From contig JADIME010000034.1 of the NCBI GenBank assembly GCA_017694935.1, positions 1-43,568 of the forward strand: a DNA stretch of 43,568 nt, written 5' to 3'. The notes under the pieces are model-generated. The model saw only the letters and a list, made by a program, of their open reading frames with translations, had not been told where the DNA came from and did not search any database. The position numbers and the translations under genes are program-made. Every line of letters begins with the position of its first letter. The first letter of the stretch is position 1. Origin of the DNA: Candidatus Merdivivens pullistercoris. GTDB lineage: Bacteria; Bacteroidota; Bacteroidia; Bacteroidales; UBA932. This document shows, one piece after another, positions 22,788-30,125 of this stretch.

Positions 22788-24626
22788 TTACTTAATTAAT
22801 CCCTTTCCAACAACCTCGGCCAAATCTTCCACCGGACGTGCCGAATATCTCGAAAAAGTACTCTGGCAAAGCGGGCAGGCCGTTACTATCGTATCCGGAT
22901 TATTGATTGTGAGATTGTTCAATGAATGCTCGGTTATGGCCTTCCTTCTTTCGAATGAAAGGCTTATGCTGCCGAGCGAGCCTCCGCAGCAGATGCTTTC
23001 CTTGCGTTCTTTTGCGGCGGTCTTGAGCCTGCCTACGGCGGAAATCACCTGGCGAGGCTGTTCGTATATCCCGCATCCTCTCCCGAGTTCGCACGGGTCA
23101 TGGTACACATACGAATGCCCCGGGTCGTAGGCGGCCTTTATGAGGCCCTTTTCCATCAATTCGTATATGAATTGCGCGTGATGTACCACCCTTATGCCGT
23201 GAAGGGAGTATTCTTCGCGGAATATCTTATAGCATATAGGGCAGGAGAGCAGCAGCACTGTAGCTCCCGAAGCCTTTATGATTGCGGTGTTCTTTTCTAT
23301 CAGCTGCCTTGCCTGTTCGCTTCTTCCCGTTATCATCATCGGACGTCCGCAGCATATACCGCCGTCCTTGTCCATGAATTCCCATTCTATCCCCGAAGCG
23401 TCAAGTATGCCGGACATGGCCCTGTGTATCTTAGGGGTAAGTTGGGTCATGCAGCCGGCGAAATAGAGTATTTTCCCTGTTTTGATGCCCGATACAGCAT
23501 CGCCGGCAGGAGCGGCAGAGGCAACGGTGGCCGTCGGCAGGCTGCTGAAATCGGTTTTTATTCCGTATGGTATAAGCCGTCTTTGCGCTTCCCGCAATTG
23601 TATGGCATCCAGTCCTACAGGACAGACGGCGGAACATTTCCCGCACATCAGGCATTTCTCGCTTATTTCCTTGATACGCCGTTCGTTATTGCGCTTTATC
23701 TGACGTACAAGATAAACCGTTGCATCCTTTATGTTTATCTTTTCGGCGCCCATCGGGCATGCGTCTATGCACAGCCCGCAGCTCGCGCAGGTATATACGT
23801 GCGTTTTTGCCACGCCTTTGCGAGGATGCGTGATTTTAAGCCCGGCGTTGCGGAACAGTATCATCATCACTTCCGTAGGTATGTGCATGTATCTCGTGAA
23901 CGGCATCACGAAGAAAAATACCGCAAGGGCTATGGAATAGGCCCACCACGTAGGAAGTATGTTGTTCGGGTCGCTGAGGAATGCGGGCAGCAGATTGTTG
24001 ATGGTTTTCGTAAGGAAGCTGCCTCCGCTGATTCCGGCTGTAAAGCCTTCAGCCAGAAGCCTTAACGGGAATATGGACCAAAGGGCGTACAGTCCTATGT
24101 GGTCCATGAAACTGAGTTTCGTGGTACGGCGCATCCCCAAGGCCTTGGAACGTATCCTCTTGAACATGGCCAGGGCTATGCCGCTCAGGACGACAAGCAG
24201 GAAAAAGTCCATCAGGAAGAAAAAAAAGCTTCCCCTCAGCGTTTCATTGGTTTCGGCCACGAAGAACCTGAAAAATATAGGATAATACAGGAGACTCGCT
24301 CGGTGTGGAGTGAAGAGGAACACTTCGATGTGTCCGATGACTATCAGCATGAACCATCCGAAAGCGATGCTTGCGTGCATATAGCCGAGGAGCGGGTTCC
24401 TTTTGAAAATCTTGACATGCAGGAGGCAGTCGCAGATAATGTCCCTTATGTTCTTGAACAGGATCTTCGGGTTCAGAAGTGATATGAAAAATTTTTTCCT
24501 GTCCTTGGCCGGCAGTTGAAGTATCAGCCTTGCCAGGGCTATAAGCAAGTAGACGAGGATGAATATCATCCCTGCCATAAAAGGAATCACAAAATCATTG
24601 TATCCGGATACAAATCTTTCCCTCAC
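22788..24626 (-). CDS. HdrD/HdrE-like membrane iron-sulfur protein (cytochrome b-type + 2x4Fe-4S + two CCG domains)
   Basis: The product has 612 residues and looks like a fusion of a NarI/HdrE-like membrane anchor with an HdrD-like disulfide-reductase module. The N-terminal part (1-250) has about five transmembrane helices with candidate heme-ligand His in GYMHASIAFGW, VIGHIEVF and TRYMHIP. It then has two 4Fe-4S motifs, CASCGLCIDACPMG and CLMCGKCSAVCPVG. Two CCG domains follow, both intact: GCMTQ...CCGRPM...CPIC and DPCELGRGCGIY...CCGG...CPLC. These bind noncubane 4Fe-4S clusters in HdrB/HdrD. The architecture suggests electron exchange between the quinone pool and a thiol/disulfide or another Hdr-like subunit. 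It overlaps the preceding small HdrC-like gene by 4 bp. Confidence 0.87.
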   Translation of the reverse strand: MRERFVSGYNDFVIPFMAGMIFILVYLLIALARLILQLPAKDRKKFFISLLNPKILFKNIRDIICDCLLHVKIFKRNPLLGYMHASIAFGWFMLIVIGHIEVFLFTPHRASLLYYPIFFRFFVAETNETLRGSFFFFLMDFFLLVVLSGIALAMFKRIRSKALGMRRTTKLSFMDHIGLYALWSIFPLRLLAEGFTAGISGGSFLTKTINNLLPAFLSDPNNILPTWWAYSIALAVFFFVMPFTRYMHIPTEVMMILFRNAGLKITHPRKGVAKTHVYTCASCGLCIDACPMGAEKINIKDATVYLVRQIKRNNERRIKEISEKCLMCGKCSAVCPVGLDAIQLREAQRRLIPYGIKTDFSSLPTATVASAAPAGDAVSGIKTGKILYFAGCMTQLTPKIHRAMSGILDASGIEWEFMDKDGGICCGRPMMITGRSEQARQLIEKNTAIIKASGATVLLLSCPICYKIFREEYSLHGIRVVHHAQFIYELMEKGLIKAAYDPGHSYVYHDPCELGRGCGIYEQPRQVISAVGRLKTAAKERKESICCGGSLGSISLSFERRKAITEHSLNNLTINNPDTIVTACPLCQSTFSRYSARPVEDLAEVVGKGLIK

Positions 24627-24961
24627 TGTCTTTCGCTTTTATATATCCTACTTATGCTCAGTATTATATGTCTTGTATTCAATCCTCTCGGGCAAACCAT
24701 CATGCATTTTCCGCACAACATGCAGTGTTCAAGCATCTTAACGGCTTCCTTTTCCATGCCCCGCTGGAGGTAAATGATTGCTTTCCTGAGTCCTATGTCG
24801 TAAAACTTTCCCGCAGTACATGTGGCCGTGCAAGAGCCGCATGATATGCATTTTTTCACGTCCGGCTCTTCTTCGACAAGCTGATTGAACTTGGTCAAAT
24901 CCGTTTTGTCGAGATTTATTGTCGAGCTCGGAGATAGCCTGAATCCGAAATCAGCCGCCAT
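24623..24961 (-). CDS. HdrC-like 4Fe-4S ferredoxin subunit (small)
   Basis: A cytoplasmic electron-transfer subunit of 112 residues. Two canonical CxxCxxCxxxC(P) motifs are present: CISCGSCTATC (near residue 38) and CMLCGKCMMVCP (near residue 83). They are separated by a short helical linker (GLRKAIIYLQRGMEKEAVKMLEH), as in HdrC of heterodisulfide reductase. The first motif has T instead of P after its last Cys. It lacks any other domain. It overlaps the HdrA-like gene upstream by 11 bp and the membrane HdrD-like gene downstream by 4 bp, so the three are translated as one set. It probably links the FAD subunit to the membrane subunit. Confidence 0.88.
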   Translation of the reverse strand: MAADFGFRLSPSSTINLDKTDLTKFNQLVEEEPDVKKCISCGSCTATCTAGKFYDIGLRKAIIYLQRGMEKEAVKMLEHCMLCGKCMMVCPRGLNTRHIILSISRIYKSERQ

Positions 24962-25979
24962 AATCGCTGTTCTTTAAATAGTTGTGTATGTCAAGCGCCG
25001 CAGACCTCGCTTCGGACAATGTTTCCGGAAGGGTCTTCGGCCCGGTGCAGGTCCCGGCGTAAAATATTCCTTTTTTCTTCGACCTGTGTATATAGGCAAC
25101 GTTGTCGTAGCTTTGCAGGAAGCCGTCGGAGTCTATTGCAAGCGACAACATGCCTGCCAGCCTGTTTGCATCGGGGTTTGCCGACATCCCGGCCATAAGC
25201 ACAAGCAGGTCGAGGGTGACTTTCAGCGGTTTTCCCGTAAGGGTGTCTTCGGCCTTTATCACGACGTTCCCGTCGATGTCTTCGCTGGCTTCCGACACAC
25301 GTCCGCGTATGAACCGGATCCCGAAGTCTTTCTGTGCCGAAAGGTATATGTCTTCGTATTTGCGTCCGAAAAGCCTCAGGTCCATGTAAAAACAATATAT
25401 GACACTTTCAGGGAATTTTTCTTTCAATTCGATGGCCTGCTTGAGCGCGGTTATGCAGCATACTTTGGAACATTGCCTGTTGCAGGCCTTTTCATCCCTC
25501 GATCCCACGCAATGCACGAAACCGATGCGCTTTATCCCGGATTCATCGATTCTTTCATCGGAACCGTTCTTGAAGTAAGCCTCCAGGTCGGCGTTCGTAA
25601 TCACTTTATTGTAAATGCCATACCCGTACTCTTCCTTTTTCCTGGCATCGAAAAGGTTGAAACCGGTGGCAATCAGTACCGCCTGGGCTATCACCGTTAT
25701 CCCGTTCGACAGGATGATATTGTAACTGTCGTTCAGTCTGTTTATCGATACTATGTCGCTATCATAGAATATATTGGCTCCGTTAAGTTTAACAAACAGT
25801 TCATCCAGCAGCCCTTTTGCCGACCCTCTGTCGGGAAAAAGCCTGTCCCAGCGTGCAAGGTGTCCTCCGAGGGCGGATGTCTTTTCTATGATGATGGGGC
25901 TGTATCCTAACAGCATCAGTTGGGATGCCGCTTCCATTCCCGCCGGACCGCCTCCTATAATAACGATATTCTTATTCAT
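24951..25979 (-). CDS. HdrA/QmoA-like FAD-dependent oxidoreductase
   Basis: The product has 342 residues from ATG 25979 (MNKNIVIIGGGPAGMEAASQ). An in-frame start at 26003 is less likely, because the Rossmann motif GGGPAGMEAA should begin close to the N-terminus. HdrA family blocks are EKTSALGGHLARWDRLFP, a second dinucleotide-binding strand (AVLIATGFNLFDA), and the Cys cluster CVGSRDEKACNRQCSKVCCITALKQA, which in HdrA/QmoA contributes an iron-sulfur site. The C-terminal GIFYAGTCTGPKTLPETLSEARSAALDI is also HdrA-like. It lacks the extra N- and C-terminal ferredoxin domains of methanogen HdrA (about 650 residues), so it is a minimal form. It starts 14 bp after the HdrB-like gene ends. Electron bifurcation is possible but unproven. 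Confidence 0.87.
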   Translation of the reverse strand: MNKNIVIIGGGPAGMEAASQLMLLGYSPIIIEKTSALGGHLARWDRLFPDRGSAKGLLDELFVKLNGANIFYDSDIVSINRLNDSYNIILSNGITVIAQAVLIATGFNLFDARKKEEYGYGIYNKVITNADLEAYFKNGSDERIDESGIKRIGFVHCVGSRDEKACNRQCSKVCCITALKQAIELKEKFPESVIYCFYMDLRLFGRKYEDIYLSAQKDFGIRFIRGRVSEASEDIDGNVVIKAEDTLTGKPLKVTLDLLVLMAGMSANPDANRLAGMLSLAIDSDGFLQSYDNVAYIHRSKKKGIFYAGTCTGPKTLPETLSEARSAALDIHNYLKNSDYGG

Positions 25980-25993
25980 AACACAACATTGTA

Positions 25994-27064
25994 TCAACAG
26001 CATCTGAGCGTCCCGGGAAGTTCCGGGCGCTTCAGGTCTTTTTCGTTAAGTCCTAAATATTTCCTGGCAGGGTCGTATGGTATCCCCATTTTGTCGAGCA
26101 ACGGCTCCACGGCTGTCTGGTGGAGTTGCAGCCCGAGGTCCCAAGGGTCATAGCCCAATACCAGGCCGGCGACTTCCTCGTATGTGAAAACAGGGATGCC
26201 GTATCCGTTTTCCCCGTATGTCTTTCCTGTCATTTCCGATATTACATACTGCCATCTGTCAAGGAAATAAGGGCATCCCGGACAGTTGGTTATGATCATG
26301 TCGGGCTTGTACGGCTCCATCGACTCGAATTTCTTGTGGGTATTGGACAGGGAATACCCCCTGTTTGCCCGTACATGGTATTGCCTGAAACCGTATCCGC
26401 AACAATGCCTGCGTTCCGGATAGTCGATTACGTTGCCTCCCCATGATTCGATCATCCCGACAAGTACATACGGGTATTCGGCTCCGCCTACGCCTTTGGA
26501 CGGGAACATCTTGGAGTAATGGCAGCCAATGTGTTCCACTACCCTGAGAGGCTCTCCCGTGCGGCAGTTGACAAGCTTGTACTTGGCCTTGGCCGCTATC
26601 TCGTTGCGGTACTTGAAGATAAGGTCGCTTGTATGGCAGAGGTATTTCGGCTTTCTGAACTCGCGACGGCAGGATTTCCACAGCAGTTCCCTGATTTTCG
26701 CTTCCAGTTCCGGGAATTCATGCCATGTCTCAAGCACTTCGCAATAGTTCCCGAAGGATGTGATGCAGGATGCCGCATAGTTTTCATATCCGCTTTCGGT
26801 CATAAGCGCGAACTGCCTTGCTACTATCGTCATCGCGGTTTCCTGAGGAAGGGTGTCGCAATGGTAGGCTATGCCTCCGCAAGTGGTATGGTTGGGGTTT
26901 TCGTAAAAGTCTTTTTTCAGCACGTTCTTGCATATATCGACCATGGTCCTTTCCGATGCCGGAAAGAAGTTCTGTCTTATGCAGCTTCTTACGTAGTACC
27001 AGTGATCGTCAGGTATTTCCTTATTGTAATCCGACCATATTTTCTGTTTTCCCTGATATATCAT
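25994..27064 (-). CDS. HdrB-like CCG-domain protein
   Basis: The product has 356 residues, a heterodisulfide reductase subunit B relative. The C-terminal CCG domain is complete: EHIGCHYSKMFP, then RRHCCGYGFRQ, then TNCPGCPYFLDRW. It should hold a noncubane 4Fe-4S cluster. The N-terminal domain is degenerate: it has SCIRQNF, TTCGGIAYHC (one Cys where CC is expected) and AASCITSFGNY (second Cys of CxxC missing). The protein ends in two Cys (LRCC). It is about 60 residues longer than methanogen HdrB. It lies between the HdrC-like (44-bp gap) and HdrA-like (14-bp gap) genes. The likely job is catalytic disulfide or thiol chemistry; the substrate is unknown. Confidence 0.85.
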   Translation of the reverse strand: MIYQGKQKIWSDYNKEIPDDHWYYVRSCIRQNFFPASERTMVDICKNVLKKDFYENPNHTTCGGIAYHCDTLPQETAMTIVARQFALMTESGYENYAASCITSFGNYCEVLETWHEFPELEAKIRELLWKSCRREFRKPKYLCHTSDLIFKYRNEIAAKAKYKLVNCRTGEPLRVVEHIGCHYSKMFPSKGVGGAEYPYVLVGMIESWGGNVIDYPERRHCCGYGFRQYHVRANRGYSLSNTHKKFESMEPYKPDMIITNCPGCPYFLDRWQYVISEMTGKTYGENGYGIPVFTYEEVAGLVLGYDPWDLGLQLHQTAVEPLLDKMGIPYDPARKYLGLNEKDLKRPELPGTLRCC

Positions 27065-27108
27065 TTCCGTTTTTTCAAAATAAAATCCTATGTCCGCCTG
27101 TATGGCCT

Positions 27109-27804
27109 TTATCCGTTGAAATGGTCTTCTTCCGTATCATTGAAAGTGTGGCGGAAGTATTCATCCATGTCCATGCCCATTTCTCCGGCCTTGATCTCCG
27201 AATATTTATTGACAGTTTCAATGCGCTCGGTGCCTCCGGTAATATCGAATATGGCTTTGAGTTCGTCGAGGCTTTCCTTGGGAATCCTCCTTAATGCGCC
27301 CGGCCCTTCGCCCTTGTAGTTCGCACCGTTCCGGGCGAGGCTGTCTTCAAGATGCTCGGTATGCCATTTCCACACAGGCCCGGATTCCGGATGGTCTTGC
27401 CATTTGAAAGTTTCCGGATATACGCAGTAACCGTAGTTCAGTATGTTTCCCGTGAGTATTTTCGTAAGAGGGTAGAGCTGCCTGCCTTTTTCGGAGCAGG
27501 TAAAATATCCTTTCTTGGCAGAAAGATTCCTCAATGCCATGATTATGAGTCCGGGAGCATTTTTTCGCGGGCATCTTGTCACGCATGACATGCATTCCCC
27601 GCAGTACCATATCACGTCGCTTTTCAGCAGCCTTTCGATGGCTTCGTCGTCCTGCGACTGCACCGTGTCCACTATCTTCCTCGGATCGTATCTGTAAAAC
27701 TCGGCAGCAGGGCACACCGCCGTGCATGTACCGCAATTGATACACGCTTTCAGCCCTTCCTTCACCCTGTAATCCTGTGCGAGTTCATCGTATAATTTGC
27801 CCAT
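27109..27804 (-). CDS. HdrC-like 4Fe-4S protein (first gene of Hdr-like operon)
   Basis: The product has 231 residues. Two 4Fe-4S motifs, CINCGTCTAVCP (near residues 21-32) and CGECMSCVTRCP (near 68-79), with LIIMALRNL after the second, are typical of HdrC. The extra 110-residue C-terminal region (about 120-231) has no motif I know; it is polar, Trp-containing and soluble. The gene is preceded by a -7 box at 27837-27844 (minus strand), which makes it the operon's first gene. It is the electron-relay partner of the HdrB-like protein encoded next (44-bp gap). A second, smaller HdrC-like gene further down the operon implies two separate electron wires. Confidence 0.87.
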   Translation of the reverse strand: MGKLYDELAQDYRVKEGLKACINCGTCTAVCPAAEFYRYDPRKIVDTVQSQDDEAIERLLKSDVIWYCGECMSCVTRCPRKNAPGLIIMALRNLSAKKGYFTCSEKGRQLYPLTKILTGNILNYGYCVYPETFKWQDHPESGPVWKWHTEHLEDSLARNGANYKGEGPGALRRIPKESLDELKAIFDITGGTERIETVNKYSEIKAGEMGMDMDEYFRHTFNDTEEDHFNG

Positions 27805-27836
27805 TTTCGGTTAAGGTTTATAAACACACGATTATG

Positions 27837-27844
27837 CAAAGATA
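27837..27844 (-). promoter_or_regulatory. Candidate -7 box for the Hdr-like operon
   Basis: CAAAGATA on plus reads TATCTTTG on minus (TAnnTTTG), 33 bp upstream of the first Hdr-like start codon. The truncated repeat end at 27885 lies just behind it. Confidence 0.5.
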
Positions 27845-27884
27845 GTGAAAATCCGTGAAAATCCAGTGCGACGGCAGAATTTTG

Positions 27885-27905
27885 GAAGCTGTTTAAAATT
27901 TTTTT
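27885..27905. repeat. Single truncated end of the GAAGCTGTTT repeat family
   Basis: GAAGCTGTTTAAAATTTTTT matches one terminus of the 160-bp repeats. No matching CAGCTTC end or interior follows; the sequence after it (GCAGGCGGGTTGC) is unrelated. This is a relic, or a chance end near the Hdr-like operon promoter. Confidence 0.5.
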
Positions 27906-28014
27906 TTGCAGGCGGGTTGCAAGGTGGACAGGTTCTAAAGTCTGTAAGACCGGGCGAAACTTTCAATATGTCCGTACAAGATCTGTTTATGAAATTTCCT
28001 GGAGCAACCGCAAA

Positions 28015-28031
28015 TTGTAAATATTTTACAA
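28015..28031. repeat. Small perfect palindrome in intergenic region
   Basis: TTGTAAATATTTTACAA has 7-bp arms around a 3-nt centre. It lies in the 648-bp gap between the Hdr-like operon and rlmD, which otherwise shows a repeat end, one weak reading frame and a long hairpin. It may be a binding site; nothing further can be said. Confidence 0.4.
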
Positions 28032-28047
28032 CTTACACATTATCACC

Positions 28048-28257
28048 GTGTTACAGTGTAATAAATTAAGTCCTGCCGCTCCGGCAAATTCTGTTTTTCA
28101 CAGACTATCCGGCAATGTTCTGAGAAATCTGAGAAAAAATCCATTGTATGGCGGCAAATACGGTGTCAGGCTGCCCCGTTATTTTTTCCTGTCGGATAAA
28201 AACGGCTATCCTCTGAAAGAAGACTATGTGTATGTTTATGAGTGCGGGAAGCGTTAG
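28048..28257 (+). CDS. Possible small or remnant protein
   Basis: A frame of 69 residues opening with GTG. There is no ATG start and no recognised family. The second half reads like real protein: NPLYGGKYGVRLPRYFFLSDKNGYPLKEDYVYVYECGKR, with codon choice like the neighbours. The first half (LQCNKLSPAAPANSVFHRLSGN) is less convincing. It could be a small basic protein, or the 3' remnant of a larger decayed gene whose 5' part is gone. A perfect hairpin follows 31 bp after the stop, which would suit a transcribed unit. Low confidence. Confidence 0.3.
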   Translation: MLQCNKLSPAAPANSVFHRLSGNVLRNLRKNPLYGGKYGVRLPRYFFLSDKNGYPLKEDYVYVYECGKR

Positions 28258-28288
28258 AATCGGTTTTTTACTTTACTTTGAATATCTG

Positions 28289-28335
28289 ATAATAAAACAA
28301 AGATGTTATTTGGTATAACATCTTTGTTTTATTAT
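28289..28335. terminator. Perfect 21-bp stem hairpin between small frame and rlmD
   Basis: The arms at 28289-28309 and 28315-28335 are perfectly complementary around a 5-nt loop (TTGGT). They include AACAAAGATG on the left and its complement on the right. Both flanks are T/A-rich, so it can act as an intrinsic terminator in either direction. It lies downstream of the rlmD stop (28453) on minus and of the 69-residue frame on plus. It is unusually long and AT-rich for a terminator. Confidence 0.6.
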
Positions 28336-28452
28336 ATGTTAATGAAGACCATGTTCGGAACCGTGGTGTGTGTGCTTTGTTGATAAGATATTGATATTAA
28401 ACAAATTGAGAAATAATCTCATACACGACCAGTCCGGGACTTACGTTGCCTG

Positions 28453-29865
28453 TCATTTTCCAGACTTTGTCATCAGTACGACATTTTCCACGTGGTGTGT
28501 CTGTGGGAACATGTCTACTGGCCTTACGCGGCTGATGGAATATCCTGCCGACAGGATGGAGAGGTCGCGTGCCTGGCTTGCCGGGTTGCAGCTGACATAG
28601 ACGATTTTGTCGGGCGCGGCCTCAAGGATTGTCTTGGCCACGTCAGGATGTATGCCGGCTCGGGGAGGGTCGAGGATTATCACGTCGGGACGGCCATGCG
28701 CGGCAATGAAGTCCGACGTGAGCATGTCTTTCATGTCTCCGGCGAAAAACTCGCAGTTTTCTATCCCGTTGGCCTTGCAGTTGGCCACGGCATCGTCCAC
28801 GGCTTCCTGTACGTATTCTATTCCAATGACTTTGGATGCATACGAGGATACGAACTGTGCTATGGTGCCGGTCCCGGTATAAAGGTCGTAGACCGTTTCC
28901 GTGCCGCCAAGTCCGGCGAACTCCCTTGCCACCTTGTAAAGGTTGTATGCCTGTGCGGAATTGGTCTGGTAAAAGGATTTCGGCCCTATCTTGAAACGCA
29001 GGCCTTCCATTTCTTCATATATGGCTTCCTTCCCCCTGTAAAGCACGGCTGTAAGATCCGATGTGGAGTCGTTTGCCTTGGTGTTTATGAAGTAATATAT
29101 TGAGGATATTTCGGGAAAATTGTCAGCCACGGCATTCAGAAGCTCGGCTATGTTCTCGTCGAAGCCGGTCACCGACAGTATGATCATCGTTTCTCCCGAC
29201 GATGCAGTCCTGACGGTAAGATTGCGGAGGATCCCCGTGTGTTCGCGAAGGTCGAAAAACTCTATCCCGTGCTCGATTGCGTACCTTTTTATATACAGGC
29301 GGATGTCGTTGGACGGATCCGGCTGCAGGCAGCAGGTCTTGATGTCGAGTACCTTGTCGAAAAATCCTCCTACATGGAAACCTAACCCGAGCCTGTCCGT
29401 ACCGGTGACTTCATCGGGATTTTCCCCGTTCAGTAGCCAGCGCCGTTTCGAGAAAGTGAATTCGAGCTTGTTGCGGTAGTAGCGTTGCTTTTCCGAGCCG
29501 ATGATCGGTTCTATTTCAGGCACGTCAAGCCTGCCGATCCTCACGAGCTGGTCATATACCTGTCTTTGCTTGGCTTCCAGTTGCATACGGTAGGGAAGAG
29601 GCTGCCATTTGCACCCTCCGCAGATGCCGTAATGCGGGCAAAACGGCTTCTGCCTGTAAGGAGAAGGCTGTACGATGGTGACGATATATCCTTCCATATA
29701 GTTTTTCTTGCTTTTTGTCACGCAAATGTCGGCAATGTCCCCCGGCACGGCCTGGGGCACGAAAAGCACCTTCCCGTCCACTTTTGCAATCGCGTTGCCT
29801 TCGGCGGCTACATCTTCGATCAGTACATTATGAAGTATGGTCTTCTCTTTTTTCTTTCTTGACAT
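28453..29865 (-). CDS. rlmD: 23S rRNA (uracil-5-)-methyltransferase RlmD/TrmA family
   Basis: A SAM-dependent RNA m5U methyltransferase, 470 residues. An N-terminal TRAM domain (about 8-68, VLIEDVAAEGNAIAKVDGKVLFVPQAVPGD) precedes the Fe-S motif CPHYGICGGCKWQPL (about 76-90), with the 4Fe-4S cysteines of RumA. C-terminal methyltransferase motifs are YDLYTGTGTIAQF (SAM), VIILDPPRAGIHPD and VYVSCNPASQARDL, with the nucleophilic Cys in SCNP. RlmD methylates U1939 (RumA) or U747-type positions. Bacteroidota often have two paralogues, so the exact site is unproven. The 5' leader may run through the 160-bp repeat at 29884-30043 if the -7 box at 30064-30071 is used. Confidence 0.9.
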   Translation of the reverse strand: MSRKKKEKTILHNVLIEDVAAEGNAIAKVDGKVLFVPQAVPGDIADICVTKSKKNYMEGYIVTIVQPSPYRQKPFCPHYGICGGCKWQPLPYRMQLEAKQRQVYDQLVRIGRLDVPEIEPIIGSEKQRYYRNKLEFTFSKRRWLLNGENPDEVTGTDRLGLGFHVGGFFDKVLDIKTCCLQPDPSNDIRLYIKRYAIEHGIEFFDLREHTGILRNLTVRTASSGETMIILSVTGFDENIAELLNAVADNFPEISSIYYFINTKANDSTSDLTAVLYRGKEAIYEEMEGLRFKIGPKSFYQTNSAQAYNLYKVAREFAGLGGTETVYDLYTGTGTIAQFVSSYASKVIGIEYVQEAVDDAVANCKANGIENCEFFAGDMKDMLTSDFIAAHGRPDVIILDPPRAGIHPDVAKTILEAAPDKIVYVSCNPASQARDLSILSAGYSISRVRPVDMFPQTHHVENVVLMTKSGK

Positions 29866-29883
29866 ATCGTTCTGAAGTTGTCA

Positions 29884-30043
29884 GAAGCTGTTTGAAATTT
29901 TTTCAAAAGTTCTTTGTGCCACCATTTCGGCATCTTTCTGCCGTTTTTATCACACAATAGCGCTGCTATTCTCCTCAAAAAACGGCAAAAACCTGCACAA
30001 AAGCATGTCTCAAATATTCTGAGAAAAAATTTTAAACAGCTTC
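29884..30043. mobile_element. 160-bp MITE-like element, copy A, with TCA target duplication
   Basis: The ends are inverted: GAAGCTGTTTGAAATTTTTTC on the left and GAAAAAATTTTAAACAGCTTC-type on the right. The element is flanked by TCA on both sides (29881-29883 and 30044-30046). The interior matches copy B (39348-39507) in opposite orientation over its whole length, including the palindrome AATAGCGCTGCTATT and CTTTGTGCC. The lengths are identical, 160 bp. There is no coding capacity, so it is a non-autonomous inverted-repeat element. The 3-bp TNA duplication is like that of some IS5-family groups. It lies between divergent rlmD and the TlpA-like gene. Confidence 0.85.
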
Positions 30044-30063
30044 TCATAAAAACAATTTGTGCG

Positions 30064-30071
30064 CAAAAATA
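30064..30071 (-). promoter_or_regulatory. Candidate -7 box for rlmD
   Basis: CAAAAATA on plus is TATTTTTG on minus (TAnnTTTG). If used, the rlmD transcript would include the whole copy A repeat in its leader. Confidence 0.35.
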
Positions 30072-30125
30072 ATACGATTCAGGAGTAAAATCACTATATT
30101 TACATGTTTTTTTAAAATTTCGGAT

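Noticed and set aside
23100..24065. 321-residue plus-strand frame opposite the membrane Hdr-like gene
   Set aside because: Antisense shadow of a gene with intact Fe-S motifs.
24984..25910. 308-residue plus-strand frame opposite the HdrA-like gene
   Set aside because: It is antisense to a gene with clear motifs and conserved neighbours; its translation lacks any family pattern.
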